Shown piece after piece: positions 27,032 to 35,596 of a stretch of 64,000 bases of DNA. The translations under genes were made by a program, and so were the position numbers. The notes beneath the pieces are model-generated. The model had not been told where the DNA came from and ran no database searches. It worked only from the letters and a program-made list of their open reading frames with translations. This stretch comes from Flavobacterium laiguense (lineage in GTDB: Bacteria; Bacteroidota; Bacteroidia; Flavobacteriales; Flavobacteriaceae), in contig NZ_QCZH01000009.1 in assembly GCF_003097655.1 (NCBI RefSeq), positions 1 through 64,000 of the forward strand, read 5' to 3'. Numbering within the stretch: position 1 is the first letter of the stretch; each line of letters opens with the position of its first letter.

Positions 27032-27200
27032 AGTAGACATCGAAAATATCAATTCAATTTTATAAACCATTAAGAAATTAAGTTTCATTTAGACTCAATG
27101 CTTAAATTCCTTAATATCTTAATGGTTAAATTTTTGAATTTACAATTTGTTCTGTTGGAGGTTTTAAAAATTAAACAATTCAATTTTAAAAAATAAATTT

Positions 27201-27716
27201 ATGAACTCAAACCAATTACCCGTTAATGAATATGCGAGTTTTTATGCTACTTATATAAAAGCTATTGAGAATGTTGAATTGATTGAAGAATTAGAAATTT
27301 GTTTGCATGACTTTATAAAATTTGTGCAAAACATTCCAATGGATAAATTTGATTTTCGTTATGCCGAAGGAAAATGGACGATCAAAGATATTATTCAGCA
27401 TCTTATTGATGCCGAACGTGTTTTTAGTTATCGTGCTTTGCGCATATCAAGAAATGATAAAACGCCATTACCTGGTTTTGAAGAAAATGATTATGTGGAT
27501 AATACAAATGCTAACGGTAGAAGTATTCAGGATTTATTAACTGAATTTTCTGCGGTAAGACATTCTAGTTTGTTGCTTTTTAAAAGTTTTTCTGATGAAC
27601 AATTGACAAGAATTGGAATTGCTTCTGGACAAGAAGTTTCTGTTCGTGCCATTGGGTTCATTATTATCGGACACCAAAAGCATCATCAAAAAGTTTTTCA
27701 AGAAAGATATTTGTAG
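27201..27716 (+). CDS. DinB-like four-helix metal-binding protein
   Basis: 171 residues of the DinB/YfiT (DUF664-like) superfamily. A conserved metal-site histidine lies in WTIKDIIQHLIDAERVF and two more in GHQKHHQKVF near the C-terminus, the usual three-His arrangement. Members act as thiol-dependent transferases or hydrolases in Actinobacteria and Firmicutes, or have no known role; no partner enzyme is visible here. It stands alone, about 170 bp after ppc, and shares a bidirectional terminator with the convergent recQ gene. Confidence 0.85.
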   Translation: MNSNQLPVNEYASFYATYIKAIENVELIEELEICLHDFIKFVQNIPMDKFDFRYAEGKWTIKDIIQHLIDAERVFSYRALRISRNDKTPLPGFEENDYVDNTNANGRSIQDLLTEFSAVRHSSLLLFKSFSDEQLTRIGIASGQEVSVRAIGFIIIGHQKHHQKVFQERYL

Positions 27717-27780
27717 ATCATTTGAAGCATGTTGACCAAATTTTCAACTTGTTCAAAAGCATTGTATTGGCGAAATTCGT

Positions 27781-27811
27781 AAAAGGCATCACTTATTAGG
27801 TGATGCCTTTT
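27781..27811. terminator. Bidirectional terminator between DinB-like and recQ genes
   Basis: Arms aaaaggcatcac (27781-27792) and gtgatgcctttt (27800-27811) with a seven-base loop; A/T tails on both sides serve both strands. Confidence 0.88.
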
Positions 27812-27815
27812 ATTA

Positions 27816-29927
27816 TTAAATTGCCACATTCTCTTTTTCTATCAAAGCCAAACCAATTCTTATTTTGTCATAAGGAATCTGCTCCTCAAAGAATTCAAAA
27901 TAGGGCTTAAGCGCATTTGGAGATTCTAATTTAATTTTGGCTTCTGCAATTTTTGAAATTTCTGCTTCAGTGATATAAACACTCAAATCGATCGGATGTC
28001 CATCTAGATATAGTTTTGCCAAATGTGAAGTTATGGTAGTTACTCCCAATTTTCTTTTTAACGAAATTTCTTCAACGGTCAGTCCGCTTTGAAATAATTC
28101 CAACGTTTCTTTATAAGTGCTTCCTTCTTTTTTCTTCCGAACTACTTTGTTCTTTTGAAATTCAATGATTGTTTTAATAAAAGAATCGCCATATTTTTCA
28201 AGCTTGGCTTTACCAACTCCATCAATTGCTAGGAATTCATCGTCACTCATGGGTCTTTGGATTTCCATTTGTTTCAGAGTGGCATCATTAAAAATGATAT
28301 AAGCTGGAACTTCTTCTTCTTTAGCGATTTCGGAACGTAGTTTTCTGAGTGTTTCAAAAAGTGAATTGGCACTACTTTTAGTTTTAGCTTGACTGATTTC
28401 AGATTTTTCAGCATTAAATTTGAGTACAGTTGTCAATTGAACTTTTTCGCCCTCGAACAACACTTTTTTGGCGAAAGCGGTTAATTTAATTTTATTTTGC
28501 TGATGAAAAGCAATTTCGCAATAACCCAAATTAATAAGTTGAATGATATACTGATTCCAATCGTGCCAAGAAATATCCGCTCCAACACTATAGGTTTTTA
28601 AATTTTGATAGCCTTTATCATAAATAGAAGCACTTTTTGAACCTCTCAAAAAATCAACAATTACGGGCAAAGCTTCCGATTCTTGCAAACGCATTACAGC
28701 TGATAATGCTTTTTGGGCAATGATGGTACCGTCAAAAAAAGCGGGTGGGTTTTTACAAATATCACAATTTCCACAATTCTCGGTAACCAATTCTCCAAAA
28801 TAGGAGAGTAATATTTTTCTGCGACAGCTTAAGGCATCTGCATACTGTTTCATTCTTTCTAGTTTGGCCAATTGTACCTCGGCATTCAAACCTTCGGATG
28901 CGAATTTTTGCAATTGAATTACATCACCATAACTTTCGAACAAAACGGTTTCTGACGGTAAACCATCTCGACCGGCACGACCAATTTCTTGGTAATAGCC
29001 TTCTATGTTTTTGGGTAGATTATAGTGAATTACCCAACGCACATTCGATTTGTCGATTCCCATACCAAAAGCAATCGTGGCGCAAACCACCTGACAATCA
29101 TCATTTATAAATTCATCTTGTGTTTTAGATCTAATTTTATTGTCTAAGCCTGCGTGATAGGCTTTCGCTTTGATTCCAATTTTTTGTAATTTTTCAGCCA
29201 GTTCTTCCGTAGTTTTACGACTTAGACAATAGACAATTCCGCATTCATTGGGCTTGTCTTTGATGAAATCTATAATTTGCTTCACTCGATCTAAAGCGGG
29301 TCTTACCTCTAAGCTTAAATTTTTTCTATCAAAAGAGGCAACAAATATTTTGGGGTTTATCAAGTTCAACTGATCGCTGATGTCGGTACGCGTTGCTTTA
29401 TCGGCAGTCGCAGTCAAAGCCAAGATTGGAGTAGAAGGGAAGCGGTTTTTTAGGTATCCCAAATTGGTATAGGCTGGTCTAAAGTCATGTCCCCAAGCCG
29501 AAATACAATGGGCTTCATCAATAGCAATGAGACTAACAGTTATTTGACTGAAGGCATTTTCAAGATAGGATAAACTCTCAGGAGCAACATAAACCAATTT
29601 AACTTTGTTGTCTTTTAAGTTTTGAATATGCAGTTGCTGTTCTTCACTGGACTGGGAACTGTTGATGTAACAAGCAGCTATTCCATTGGCTTTTAAGCTA
29701 TCAACCTGATCTTTCATCAGAGCGATAAGCGGTGAAATCACAATGGTTATTCCAGGCAATACTAATGCGGGAAGCTGAAAACATATTGATTTCCCACCAC
29801 CGGTTGGCATAATTGCCAAGGTATCCTGTCCAGAAAGGATGCAATTGATAATGTCTTCTTGATTGGGTCTGAATTTTTCAAACCCGAAATTTTCTTTGAG
29901 TTTGGCGTGTAGAATTTCTGTAGTCAT
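27816..29927 (-). CDS. recQ: ATP-dependent DNA helicase RecQ
   Basis: 3'-5' DNA helicase of superfamily 2 acting in recombination and fork repair. It has 703 residues: Q-motif region FGFEKFRPNQ, Walker A MPTGGGKS near 40-47, DEAH box at 137-140, motif VI QEIGRAGRDG, a zinc-binding Cys set (ALSCRRKILLSYFG ... CGNCDIC), a winged-helix (RQC) part and an HRDC domain (FNDATLKQMEIQRPMSDDEFLAIDG). The C-terminal ~120 residues extend beyond E. coli RecQ and include a HTH-like segment (LTVEEISLKRKLGVTTITSHLAKLY), usual for the Bacteroidota form. The gene is intact. Confidence 0.95.
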   Translation of the reverse strand: MTTEILHAKLKENFGFEKFRPNQEDIINCILSGQDTLAIMPTGGGKSICFQLPALVLPGITIVISPLIALMKDQVDSLKANGIAACYINSSQSSEEQQLHIQNLKDNKVKLVYVAPESLSYLENAFSQITVSLIAIDEAHCISAWGHDFRPAYTNLGYLKNRFPSTPILALTATADKATRTDISDQLNLINPKIFVASFDRKNLSLEVRPALDRVKQIIDFIKDKPNECGIVYCLSRKTTEELAEKLQKIGIKAKAYHAGLDNKIRSKTQDEFINDDCQVVCATIAFGMGIDKSNVRWVIHYNLPKNIEGYYQEIGRAGRDGLPSETVLFESYGDVIQLQKFASEGLNAEVQLAKLERMKQYADALSCRRKILLSYFGELVTENCGNCDICKNPPAFFDGTIIAQKALSAVMRLQESEALPVIVDFLRGSKSASIYDKGYQNLKTYSVGADISWHDWNQYIIQLINLGYCEIAFHQQNKIKLTAFAKKVLFEGEKVQLTTVLKFNAEKSEISQAKTKSSANSLFETLRKLRSEIAKEEEVPAYIIFNDATLKQMEIQRPMSDDEFLAIDGVGKAKLEKYGDSFIKTIIEFQKNKVVRKKKEGSTYKETLELFQSGLTVEEISLKRKLGVTTITSHLAKLYLDGHPIDLSVYITEAEISKIAEAKIKLESPNALKPYFEFFEEQIPYDKIRIGLALIEKENVAI

Positions 29928-30009
29928 TTTGGCGTATATTTTATTTTATAAATCTAATAAAAAAAGGAACCCAAATTTGAGTTCCTTTAATTTATTTTAA
30001 AAAGTATAA

Positions 30010-30414
30010 TTACTCTTCGTCATCGTCATCATCGTCGTCTGCAACGTCATTTTTATCTGAATCTTCATCGTCATCATCTCCATCAACATCTGGTTTGTCA
30101 AGATTTTCATCTTCATCTTCATCATCGTCGTCGTCTGCATCGTCAACATCTAGTTCAAGACCGCTTATTGGTTCAACAACATCATCAATTTCATCATCTT
30201 CATCGTAATTACCAATTCTATCAGCCAACTTAGTACTTACTTTTACTAAATATATGGTATCTATTGTTTTAACTTCAACAGCCTCGATCAATTCATTTTT
30301 GGCATTTCTAAATCGTATGATATCGGAATCATCATAACCATCAGGAAATTTTTCGACCAAAAGATTTAAAATTTCGTTGGTCAGTTTGGCGTAATCAACT
30401 ATTACTCTTTTCAT
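30010..30414 (-). CDS. Small protein with a highly acidic Asp/Glu tail
   Basis: 134 residues. The first ~70 form a folded part (MKRVIVDYAKLTNEILNLL, DGYDDSDIIRFRNAKNELIEAV, DTIYLVKVSTKLADR). The second half is almost entirely Asp and Glu with runs of five to seven acidic residues. I know of similar small flavobacterial proteins with the same N-terminal pattern, sometimes labelled DNA primase without visible support. The acidic tail could mimic nucleic acid or bind metal or basic proteins; this is speculation. It ends nine bases after the DHS-like gene on the same strand, so the two may be co-transcribed. Confidence 0.75.
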   Translation of the reverse strand: MKRVIVDYAKLTNEILNLLVEKFPDGYDDSDIIRFRNAKNELIEAVEVKTIDTIYLVKVSTKLADRIGNYDEDDEIDDVVEPISGLELDVDDADDDDDEDEDENLDKPDVDGDDDDEDSDKNDVADDDDDDDEE

Positions 30415-30423
30415 AAATAATTA

Positions 30424-31395
30424 TTATAAATCTAACAAATAAGCAAAAATTAATGGAGCTACAATCGTAGCGTCAGACTCAATAATGAATTTTGGTGTTT
30501 TTATATCCAATTTACCCCAAGTAATTTTTTCATTAGGAACTGCTCCAGAATAAGAACCGTAACTGGTTGTTGAATCTGAAATTTGGCAGAAATAACTCCA
30601 AAACGGAATATCATGCATTTCCATATCTTGGTACAACATCGGCACCACGCATATTGGAAAATCTCCAGCAATACCACCACCAATTTGGAAAAAACCAATA
30701 CCGTTAGCACTATTTTTAGGATACCAATCAGACAAGTAAACCATGTATTCGATACCCGATTTCATTGTTGATGCTTTCAATTCTCCTTTAATAACATAAG
30801 ATGCAAAAATATTACCCATAGTACTATCTTCCCATCCTGGTACAATAATAGGTAAATTTTTCTCAGCAGCTGCATACATCCAACTGTCTTTTAGGTCAAT
30901 TTCATAATATTCTTCCAAGACACCCGAAAGTAGCATTTTATACATGAACTCATGAGGAAAATATCTTTCTCCTTTGTCATCAGCATCTTTCCAAATTTTA
31001 TAAATGTGTTTTTGAAGACGACGAAATGCTTCGTGCTCTGGAATACAAGTATCGGTAACTCTATTTAATCCTCTTTCTAATAAATCCCATTCATCTTGTG
31101 GAGTCAAATCACGGTAATTTGGAACTCTTTCGTAATGTGAATGTGCTACTAAATTCATTATGTCTTCTTCAAGATTGGCTCCTGTACAAGAAATAATTTG
31201 AACTTTATCTTGGCGAATTATTTCGGCAAAAATCTTTCCAATTTCGGCGGTACTCATTGCACCTGCCATACTTACCATCATTTTTGCACCATTGGCTAAT
31301 TGCTGTTCATAAGCTTTTGCAGCGTCAACTAAAGATGCAGAATTGAAATGCAAATAATGCTTTTCAATAAACTGACTGATTGGTCCTTTACTCAT
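30424..31395 (-). CDS. Deoxyhypusine-synthase-like protein
   Basis: 323 residues of the deoxyhypusine synthase (DHS) superfamily, NAD-dependent enzymes that transfer an aminobutyl group from spermidine. Recognisable blocks are MVSMAGAMSTAEIGKIFAEIIR, VQIISCTGANLEEDIMNLVAH, and NGIGFFQIGGGIAGDFPICVVPM. The C-terminus has TSYGSYSGAVPNEKITWGKL. Bacteria lack eIF5A, and bacterial DHS homologues are known to have been recruited as homospermidine synthases or for other polyamine steps, so a polyamine-metabolising role is more likely than hypusination. The upstream arginine decarboxylase (101 bp away, same strand) supports this. No agmatinase gene lies between them. Confidence 0.85.
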   Translation of the reverse strand: MSKGPISQFIEKHYLHFNSASLVDAAKAYEQQLANGAKMMVSMAGAMSTAEIGKIFAEIIRQDKVQIISCTGANLEEDIMNLVAHSHYERVPNYRDLTPQDEWDLLERGLNRVTDTCIPEHEAFRRLQKHIYKIWKDADDKGERYFPHEFMYKMLLSGVLEEYYEIDLKDSWMYAAAEKNLPIIVPGWEDSTMGNIFASYVIKGELKASTMKSGIEYMVYLSDWYPKNSANGIGFFQIGGGIAGDFPICVVPMLYQDMEMHDIPFWSYFCQISDSTTSYGSYSGAVPNEKITWGKLDIKTPKFIIESDATIVAPLIFAYLLDL

Positions 31396-31495
31396 TTTCT
31401 TTTCGTTTTTTATTTAATGTTTAAAAGGTTTTTTTGAGATTTGTGTTTACAAATAAAAGGAATTTATAAACATCAAATTTCTTAAATCACAATTT

Positions 31496-32899
31496 TTATT
31501 GATTCTTATTATAACCTAATATTTTTAGTACATCCTCAGCGGTTTGTTGCTCAGAAAATACTTCGGTGGCAAGAATGCCATTTTCGTCTCTGTCTATTAA
31601 AATATGTTTGGGTTGCGGAATCAAACAGTGATGTAAACCACCATATCCTCCTATAGTTTCCTGATAGGCCCCAGTATTGAAAAATCCTAAATATAATGGT
31701 TTTTCTTTGTTGTATTTGGGTAAATAAATGGCGTTCATATTTTGCTCGGAGTTGTAGTAATCATCACTATCACAGGTCATTCCGCCCAATAAAACTCTTT
31801 CATAAGTTTCATTCCATCTATTGATTGCCAACATGATAAAACGCTTATTTATAGCCCAAGTATCTGGTAATGTCGTTATGAAAGAAGAATCAATCATATT
31901 CCATTTTTCCCTGTCATTTTGTTGCTTCTGATACAACACTTGATAAATTGCACCACCGCTTTCTCCAACGGTAAATGAACCAAACTCGGTAAAAATATTA
32001 GGGACATCAACTTCCGCTTCGTCACAGGCAATCTTGATTTGATTGATAATTTCATCAATCATGTATTGGTAATCGTATTCAAATGCCAATGAATTTTTGA
32101 TAGGGAAACCACCACCAATATTCAAACCATCAAGGGTAGGGCATTCCTTTTTCAAAGCTACATATACCTTGATACATTTTACAAGTTCATTCCAGTAGTA
32201 AGCATTGTCATTGATACCGGTATTAATAAAAAAGTGTAACATTTTAAGTTCCAACTTCTTATTTTCTTTTATTTCTTTCTTGTAAAAAGGAACGATATTT
32301 TTATATCCAATTCCTAATCTAGAAGTATAAAACTCAAATTTTGGTTCCTCTTCAGCTGCAATTCGAATTCCAATTTTGAATTTTCCTTTTATTTGAGATT
32401 GCAACAAATCCAATTCCTCGTAATTATCAATAATTGGAATCGTATTCTTATGTCCATTATTGACTAATCGTGCAATATTATCAATGTACTGATCTCTTTT
32501 GAAACCATTACATATAATATAAGTGCTTTTATTAATCTTGCCTTTTTCTAATAAATTTTCTACAATATTAATGTCAAAAGCTGATGAAGTTTCAATGTGA
32601 ATGTTATTCTTGAACGCTTCATTCATTACGTATTCAAAATGAGAACTTTTAGTACAATAACAGTAGTAATATTTAGCCTCATATTTGTTTTTTTCCATCG
32701 ATTTACGAAACCAAGCTTTGGCTTTGTTGATGTTGTTTGAAATTTGAGGTAAATAGGTGAATTTTAATGGTGTTCCGTAAGTTTCCACCAGTTTCATCAA
32801 ATCAATATTGTGAAACTGAAGATTATCTTTATTTAATTTGAATTCTTCTTGAGGGAAGTAATAGGTTTGATTTATTAAATCTGAATATTTTGTATTCAT
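31496..32899 (-). CDS. speA: Biosynthetic arginine decarboxylase (fold III)
   Basis: PLP-dependent decarboxylase of the alanine racemase/DapDC fold making agmatine from arginine, 467 residues. The PLP lysine is in YYYCYCTKSSHFEYV, a substrate/PLP phosphate region in GLNIGGGFPIK, and the C-terminal catalytic part near GGMTCDSDDYYNSEQ. The protein is shorter than the 630-residue E. coli SpeA and matches the compact Bacteroidota form. The near-homologous LysA activity cannot be ruled out by eye. The start MNTKYSDLINQTYYFPQEEF is preceded by a 59-codon ORF, stop about 55 bp upstream. Confidence 0.85.
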   Translation of the reverse strand: MNTKYSDLINQTYYFPQEEFKLNKDNLQFHNIDLMKLVETYGTPLKFTYLPQISNNINKAKAWFRKSMEKNKYEAKYYYCYCTKSSHFEYVMNEAFKNNIHIETSSAFDINIVENLLEKGKINKSTYIICNGFKRDQYIDNIARLVNNGHKNTIPIIDNYEELDLLQSQIKGKFKIGIRIAAEEEPKFEFYTSRLGIGYKNIVPFYKKEIKENKKLELKMLHFFINTGINDNAYYWNELVKCIKVYVALKKECPTLDGLNIGGGFPIKNSLAFEYDYQYMIDEIINQIKIACDEAEVDVPNIFTEFGSFTVGESGGAIYQVLYQKQQNDREKWNMIDSSFITTLPDTWAINKRFIMLAINRWNETYERVLLGGMTCDSDDYYNSEQNMNAIYLPKYNKEKPLYLGFFNTGAYQETIGGYGGLHHCLIPQPKHILIDRDENGILATEVFSEQQTAEDVLKILGYNKNQ

Positions 32900-32954
32900 C
32901 GTAAATGTATGTTTTTATATTAATTTTATTTTTTGAAATAGAATTAACATAAAA

Positions 32955-33134
32955 TCAAACCCTAATGTTTGCGTAAATAATTTGTAGCTTCTCGTAATCG
33001 GCTTTGAAATATTGAAAAAGATCAAAACTAAAATTTCCTTTTATGCCATAGAAACGCTTCAATAGCCTTAAAAAGGACCTATTGTTTCCGTTTCTTTTGG
33101 TAGAAAAATTAGTGGTATTTTGATTCTTATTCAT
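32955..33134 (-). CDS. Small basic ORF upstream of speA
   Basis: A 59-residue frame from ATG 33134: MNKNQNTTNFSTKRNGNNRS, then FLRLLKRFYGIKGNFSFDLF and a C-terminal KADYEKLQIIYANIRV. It is basic and Asn-rich, and lies between aroB and speA on the same strand, 55 bp before speA. There is no homology I recognise. The residue pattern (LLKRFYGIKGNFSFDLFQYF) is compatible with a real small protein, but it could be a chance frame; an Arg-rich upstream ORF in front of an arginine decarboxylase also invites a regulatory reading. Confidence 0.45.
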   Translation of the reverse strand: MNKNQNTTNFSTKRNGNNRSFLRLLKRFYGIKGNFSFDLFQYFKADYEKLQIIYANIRV

Positions 33135-33191
33135 TAGGGCAAATGTAAAAAATAATATAGACGTAATGCAATGCTTTTTATTAAAAAAAAA

Positions 33192-34262
33192 CTAAGATTT
33201 GTAATCTTCAAATGCGCTTAGAATTAATTCGTTTTCAACCGATTGATTGATTTTGATTTTTCCGATGCCTTCAATCAATGCAAATTGAATCGTTCCGTAT
33301 TCGTTTTTTTTGTCATGAATAAGCAATTCTAGGATTGGCTCAATATCGCTTTCTTCAAAAATAATATCATCGTATATTGACTTTAGAGTCGACTTTATTT
33401 GATTGTATTCGGCTTCCGTAATTAAATTTTTATGCAATGAAATATAGCTTTCCAAGATCATTCCAACAGCAATAGCTTCTCCATGCAATAAAGTAGTCTT
33501 GTTTTCATTTTCCAAAAAGTAACTTTCAATCGCATGTCCTAAAGTATGCCCAAAATTTAATGATTTTCTAATGTTTTTCTCCGTAGGATCTTGCATTACA
33601 ATTTCATTCTTAATTTCAACAGAACGATATATCAGCTGATCTAAATCGGCAAAATCAATCGCTTTTAAATCTAAAAATTGCTCCCAATACCCTTTATCAA
33701 AGATTAAACCGTGTTTTAGCATTTCGGCAAGACCGGAACGCATTTCATTTTGAGGAACTGTTTCTAAATAATTAGTATCAATCAAAACCATTTTAGGCGT
33801 ATTGATAACACCAATTTGGTTTTTTAAATTCCCTAAATCTACGCCATTTTTTCCACCTACCGATGCATCGACCATAGATAATAACGTAGTTGGGATGTGA
33901 ATAAAATCTACTCCTCTTTTGAAAGTAGAGGCGACAAATCCTCCCAAGTCAGTTACAACACCGCCACCTATATTAATAATCAATGTTTTTCTGTCGGCAC
34001 CTAGTTCCGTTAAAACATTCCATATCTGAATACAAGTCTCTATGTTTTTATTGATTTCACCAGCTTCAAATTCTATGATTTCTATTGTCAAATCCGTTTC
34101 TAATATAGGAAGCAATTTAGGTAAACAATGTTCATTAGTATTACTGTCAACTATTATAAATAGGTTTGAATATTTATTTTCTTTTAAATGTTGGTTTAGT
34201 TTTTCATACCCAGTTTCATTGAAATGAACAGGGTAATTATTGGCTTGAATAGATTGCATCAT
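33192..34262 (-). CDS. aroB: 3-dehydroquinate synthase
   Basis: AroB converts DAHP to 3-dehydroquinate in the shikimate pathway, NAD+ and metal dependent. The central glycine-rich signature GGGVVTDLGGFVASTFKRG and the following IPTTLLSMVDASVGGKNG are diagnostic. Metal ligands are expected from NFGHTLGHAIES and LLHGEAIAVGM. The 356-residue length is normal. Two adjacent ATG codons could start the gene (34262 or 34259); the first is used. It is divergent from the proline dehydrogenase gene and no other aro gene is nearby. Confidence 0.96.
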   Translation of the reverse strand: MMQSIQANNYPVHFNETGYEKLNQHLKENKYSNLFIIVDSNTNEHCLPKLLPILETDLTIEIIEFEAGEINKNIETCIQIWNVLTELGADRKTLIINIGGGVVTDLGGFVASTFKRGVDFIHIPTTLLSMVDASVGGKNGVDLGNLKNQIGVINTPKMVLIDTNYLETVPQNEMRSGLAEMLKHGLIFDKGYWEQFLDLKAIDFADLDQLIYRSVEIKNEIVMQDPTEKNIRKSLNFGHTLGHAIESYFLENENKTTLLHGEAIAVGMILESYISLHKNLITEAEYNQIKSTLKSIYDDIIFEESDIEPILELLIHDKKNEYGTIQFALIEGIGKIKINQSVENELILSAFEDYKS

Positions 34263-34297
34263 TGTTATTTAATTGAAAGCGCAAAATAAGGTATTTT

Positions 34298-34331
34298 TTG
34301 GTAAATAATATTCATAGTCTCTTTATATTTG
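34298..34331 (+). promoter_or_regulatory. Promoter of the proline dehydrogenase gene
   Basis: TATATTTG at 34324-34331 matches TAnnTTTG, with TTG at 34298-34300 and a 23-nt spacer, at the long end of the known range. The ATG follows 21 bp later. Confidence 0.6.
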
Positions 34332-34352
34332 CATAAAAAAATATAACAAAAT

Positions 34353-35522
34353 ATGGATAATATATTTAATAATACTCAAGTTGCGTTTTCATTAAAAAGC
34401 GATACAGAATTGGATAGAGCCTATTTTCTTTTCAAGTTAATAAACAATCAACCTTTAGTTCGAATCGGAACAGCGGTTACAAATTTTGCTTTAAAAGCGA
34501 ACCTTCCAGTTGAAAGCTTGATTCGCGCTACTGTTTTTGACCATTTTTGTGGTGGAGTAAACGAAGATGATTGTCTTTCGGTTGTAGATAAAATGTTTAA
34601 GAAAGGAGTTTCTTCTGTTTTGGATTATTCTGTAGAAGGCAAAGAAGAGGAAGATCAATTTGATGCTGCTCTTAAAATGACACTAAAAACTATTGAGTTT
34701 GCTAAAGAACGTAAAGCGATTCCGTTTGCTGTTTTTAAACCTACTGGTTTAGGTCGTTTAGATTTATATGAGAAAATAGGCGAAAAACAAGCCTTAACTC
34801 CAGAGGAACAATCTGAATGGGATAGGGTGGTGGCTCGTTTTGATTTGGTTTGTAGCGAAGCACACAAAAAAAATGTAGCCTTGTTGATTGACGCCGAAGA
34901 AAGCTGGATGCAAGATGCAGCCGATGATTTGGTTACCGAAATGATGCGTAAATACAACAAAGAAAAAGTAATCGTATTTAATACTTTGCAAATGTACCGT
35001 TGGGATCGTTTGGATTATTTGAAAAAATTACATGAGCAAGCAAAAACGGAAGGATTCTTTATTGGAATGAAATTGGTTCGTGGTGCTTATATGGAAAAAG
35101 AAAATATCCGTGCAGTAGAGAAAGGATATCGAACTCCAATATGTGCTTCGAAAGAAGCTTCTGATGTAAATTATGATGCAGCAGTTCTATATATGGTAGA
35201 GCATTTGGACAAGATGTCGATTTTTGCGGGAACTCATAATGAATTGAGTACCTATAAATTGATGGAATTGATGAAAACTAAAGGAATTCCATCGAATGAT
35301 GATAGAATTTGGTTTGGACAATTATACGGAATGAGTGATAATATCAGTTACAACTTGGCTGAAAAGGGGTATAATATTGCCAAATATTTACCATTTGGGC
35401 CTGTAAAAGATGTGATGCCGTACTTGATTCGTCGTGCTGAAGAAAACACTTCTGTGGCAGGACAAACCAGTCGCGAACTTTCTATGATCAAAGCGGAACG
35501 CAATAGAAGAAAAGGGAAGTAG
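34353..35522 (+). CDS. Proline dehydrogenase
   Basis: FAD-dependent oxidation of proline to pyrroline-5-carboxylate, 389 residues, the monofunctional form (no P5C dehydrogenase or DNA-binding domain). Family blocks: AVFKPTGLGRLDLYEK, ALLIDAEESWMQ, FFIGMKLVRGAYMEKE, and the C-terminal FGQLYGMSDNISYNL and YLPFGPVKDVMPYLIRRAEEN, which contain the proline-contacting Arg pair. Proline breakdown would feed electrons to the respiratory chain at the inner membrane. It has its own promoter and terminator. The longer N-terminus than PutA-type cores fits the eukaryote-like form common in Bacteroidota. Confidence 0.95.
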   Translation: MDNIFNNTQVAFSLKSDTELDRAYFLFKLINNQPLVRIGTAVTNFALKANLPVESLIRATVFDHFCGGVNEDDCLSVVDKMFKKGVSSVLDYSVEGKEEEDQFDAALKMTLKTIEFAKERKAIPFAVFKPTGLGRLDLYEKIGEKQALTPEEQSEWDRVVARFDLVCSEAHKKNVALLIDAEESWMQDAADDLVTEMMRKYNKEKVIVFNTLQMYRWDRLDYLKKLHEQAKTEGFFIGMKLVRGAYMEKENIRAVEKGYRTPICASKEASDVNYDAAVLYMVEHLDKMSIFAGTHNELSTYKLMELMKTKGIPSNDDRIWFGQLYGMSDNISYNLAEKGYNIAKYLPFGPVKDVMPYLIRRAEENTSVAGQTSRELSMIKAERNRRKGK

Positions 35523-35544
35523 AGAGCAGTTTTCAGTTTTCATA

Positions 35545-35578
35545 AAAAAATCCATTTGTTTTCACAAATGGATTTTTT
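35545..35578. terminator. Bidirectional terminator between proline dehydrogenase and ABC genes
   Basis: Arms aaaaaatccatttg (35545-35558) and caaatggatttttt (35565-35578) around a six-base loop, flanked by A and T runs, between two convergent genes. Confidence 0.9.
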
Positions 35579-35596
35579 CTTTCTTAAAAAATAGAA

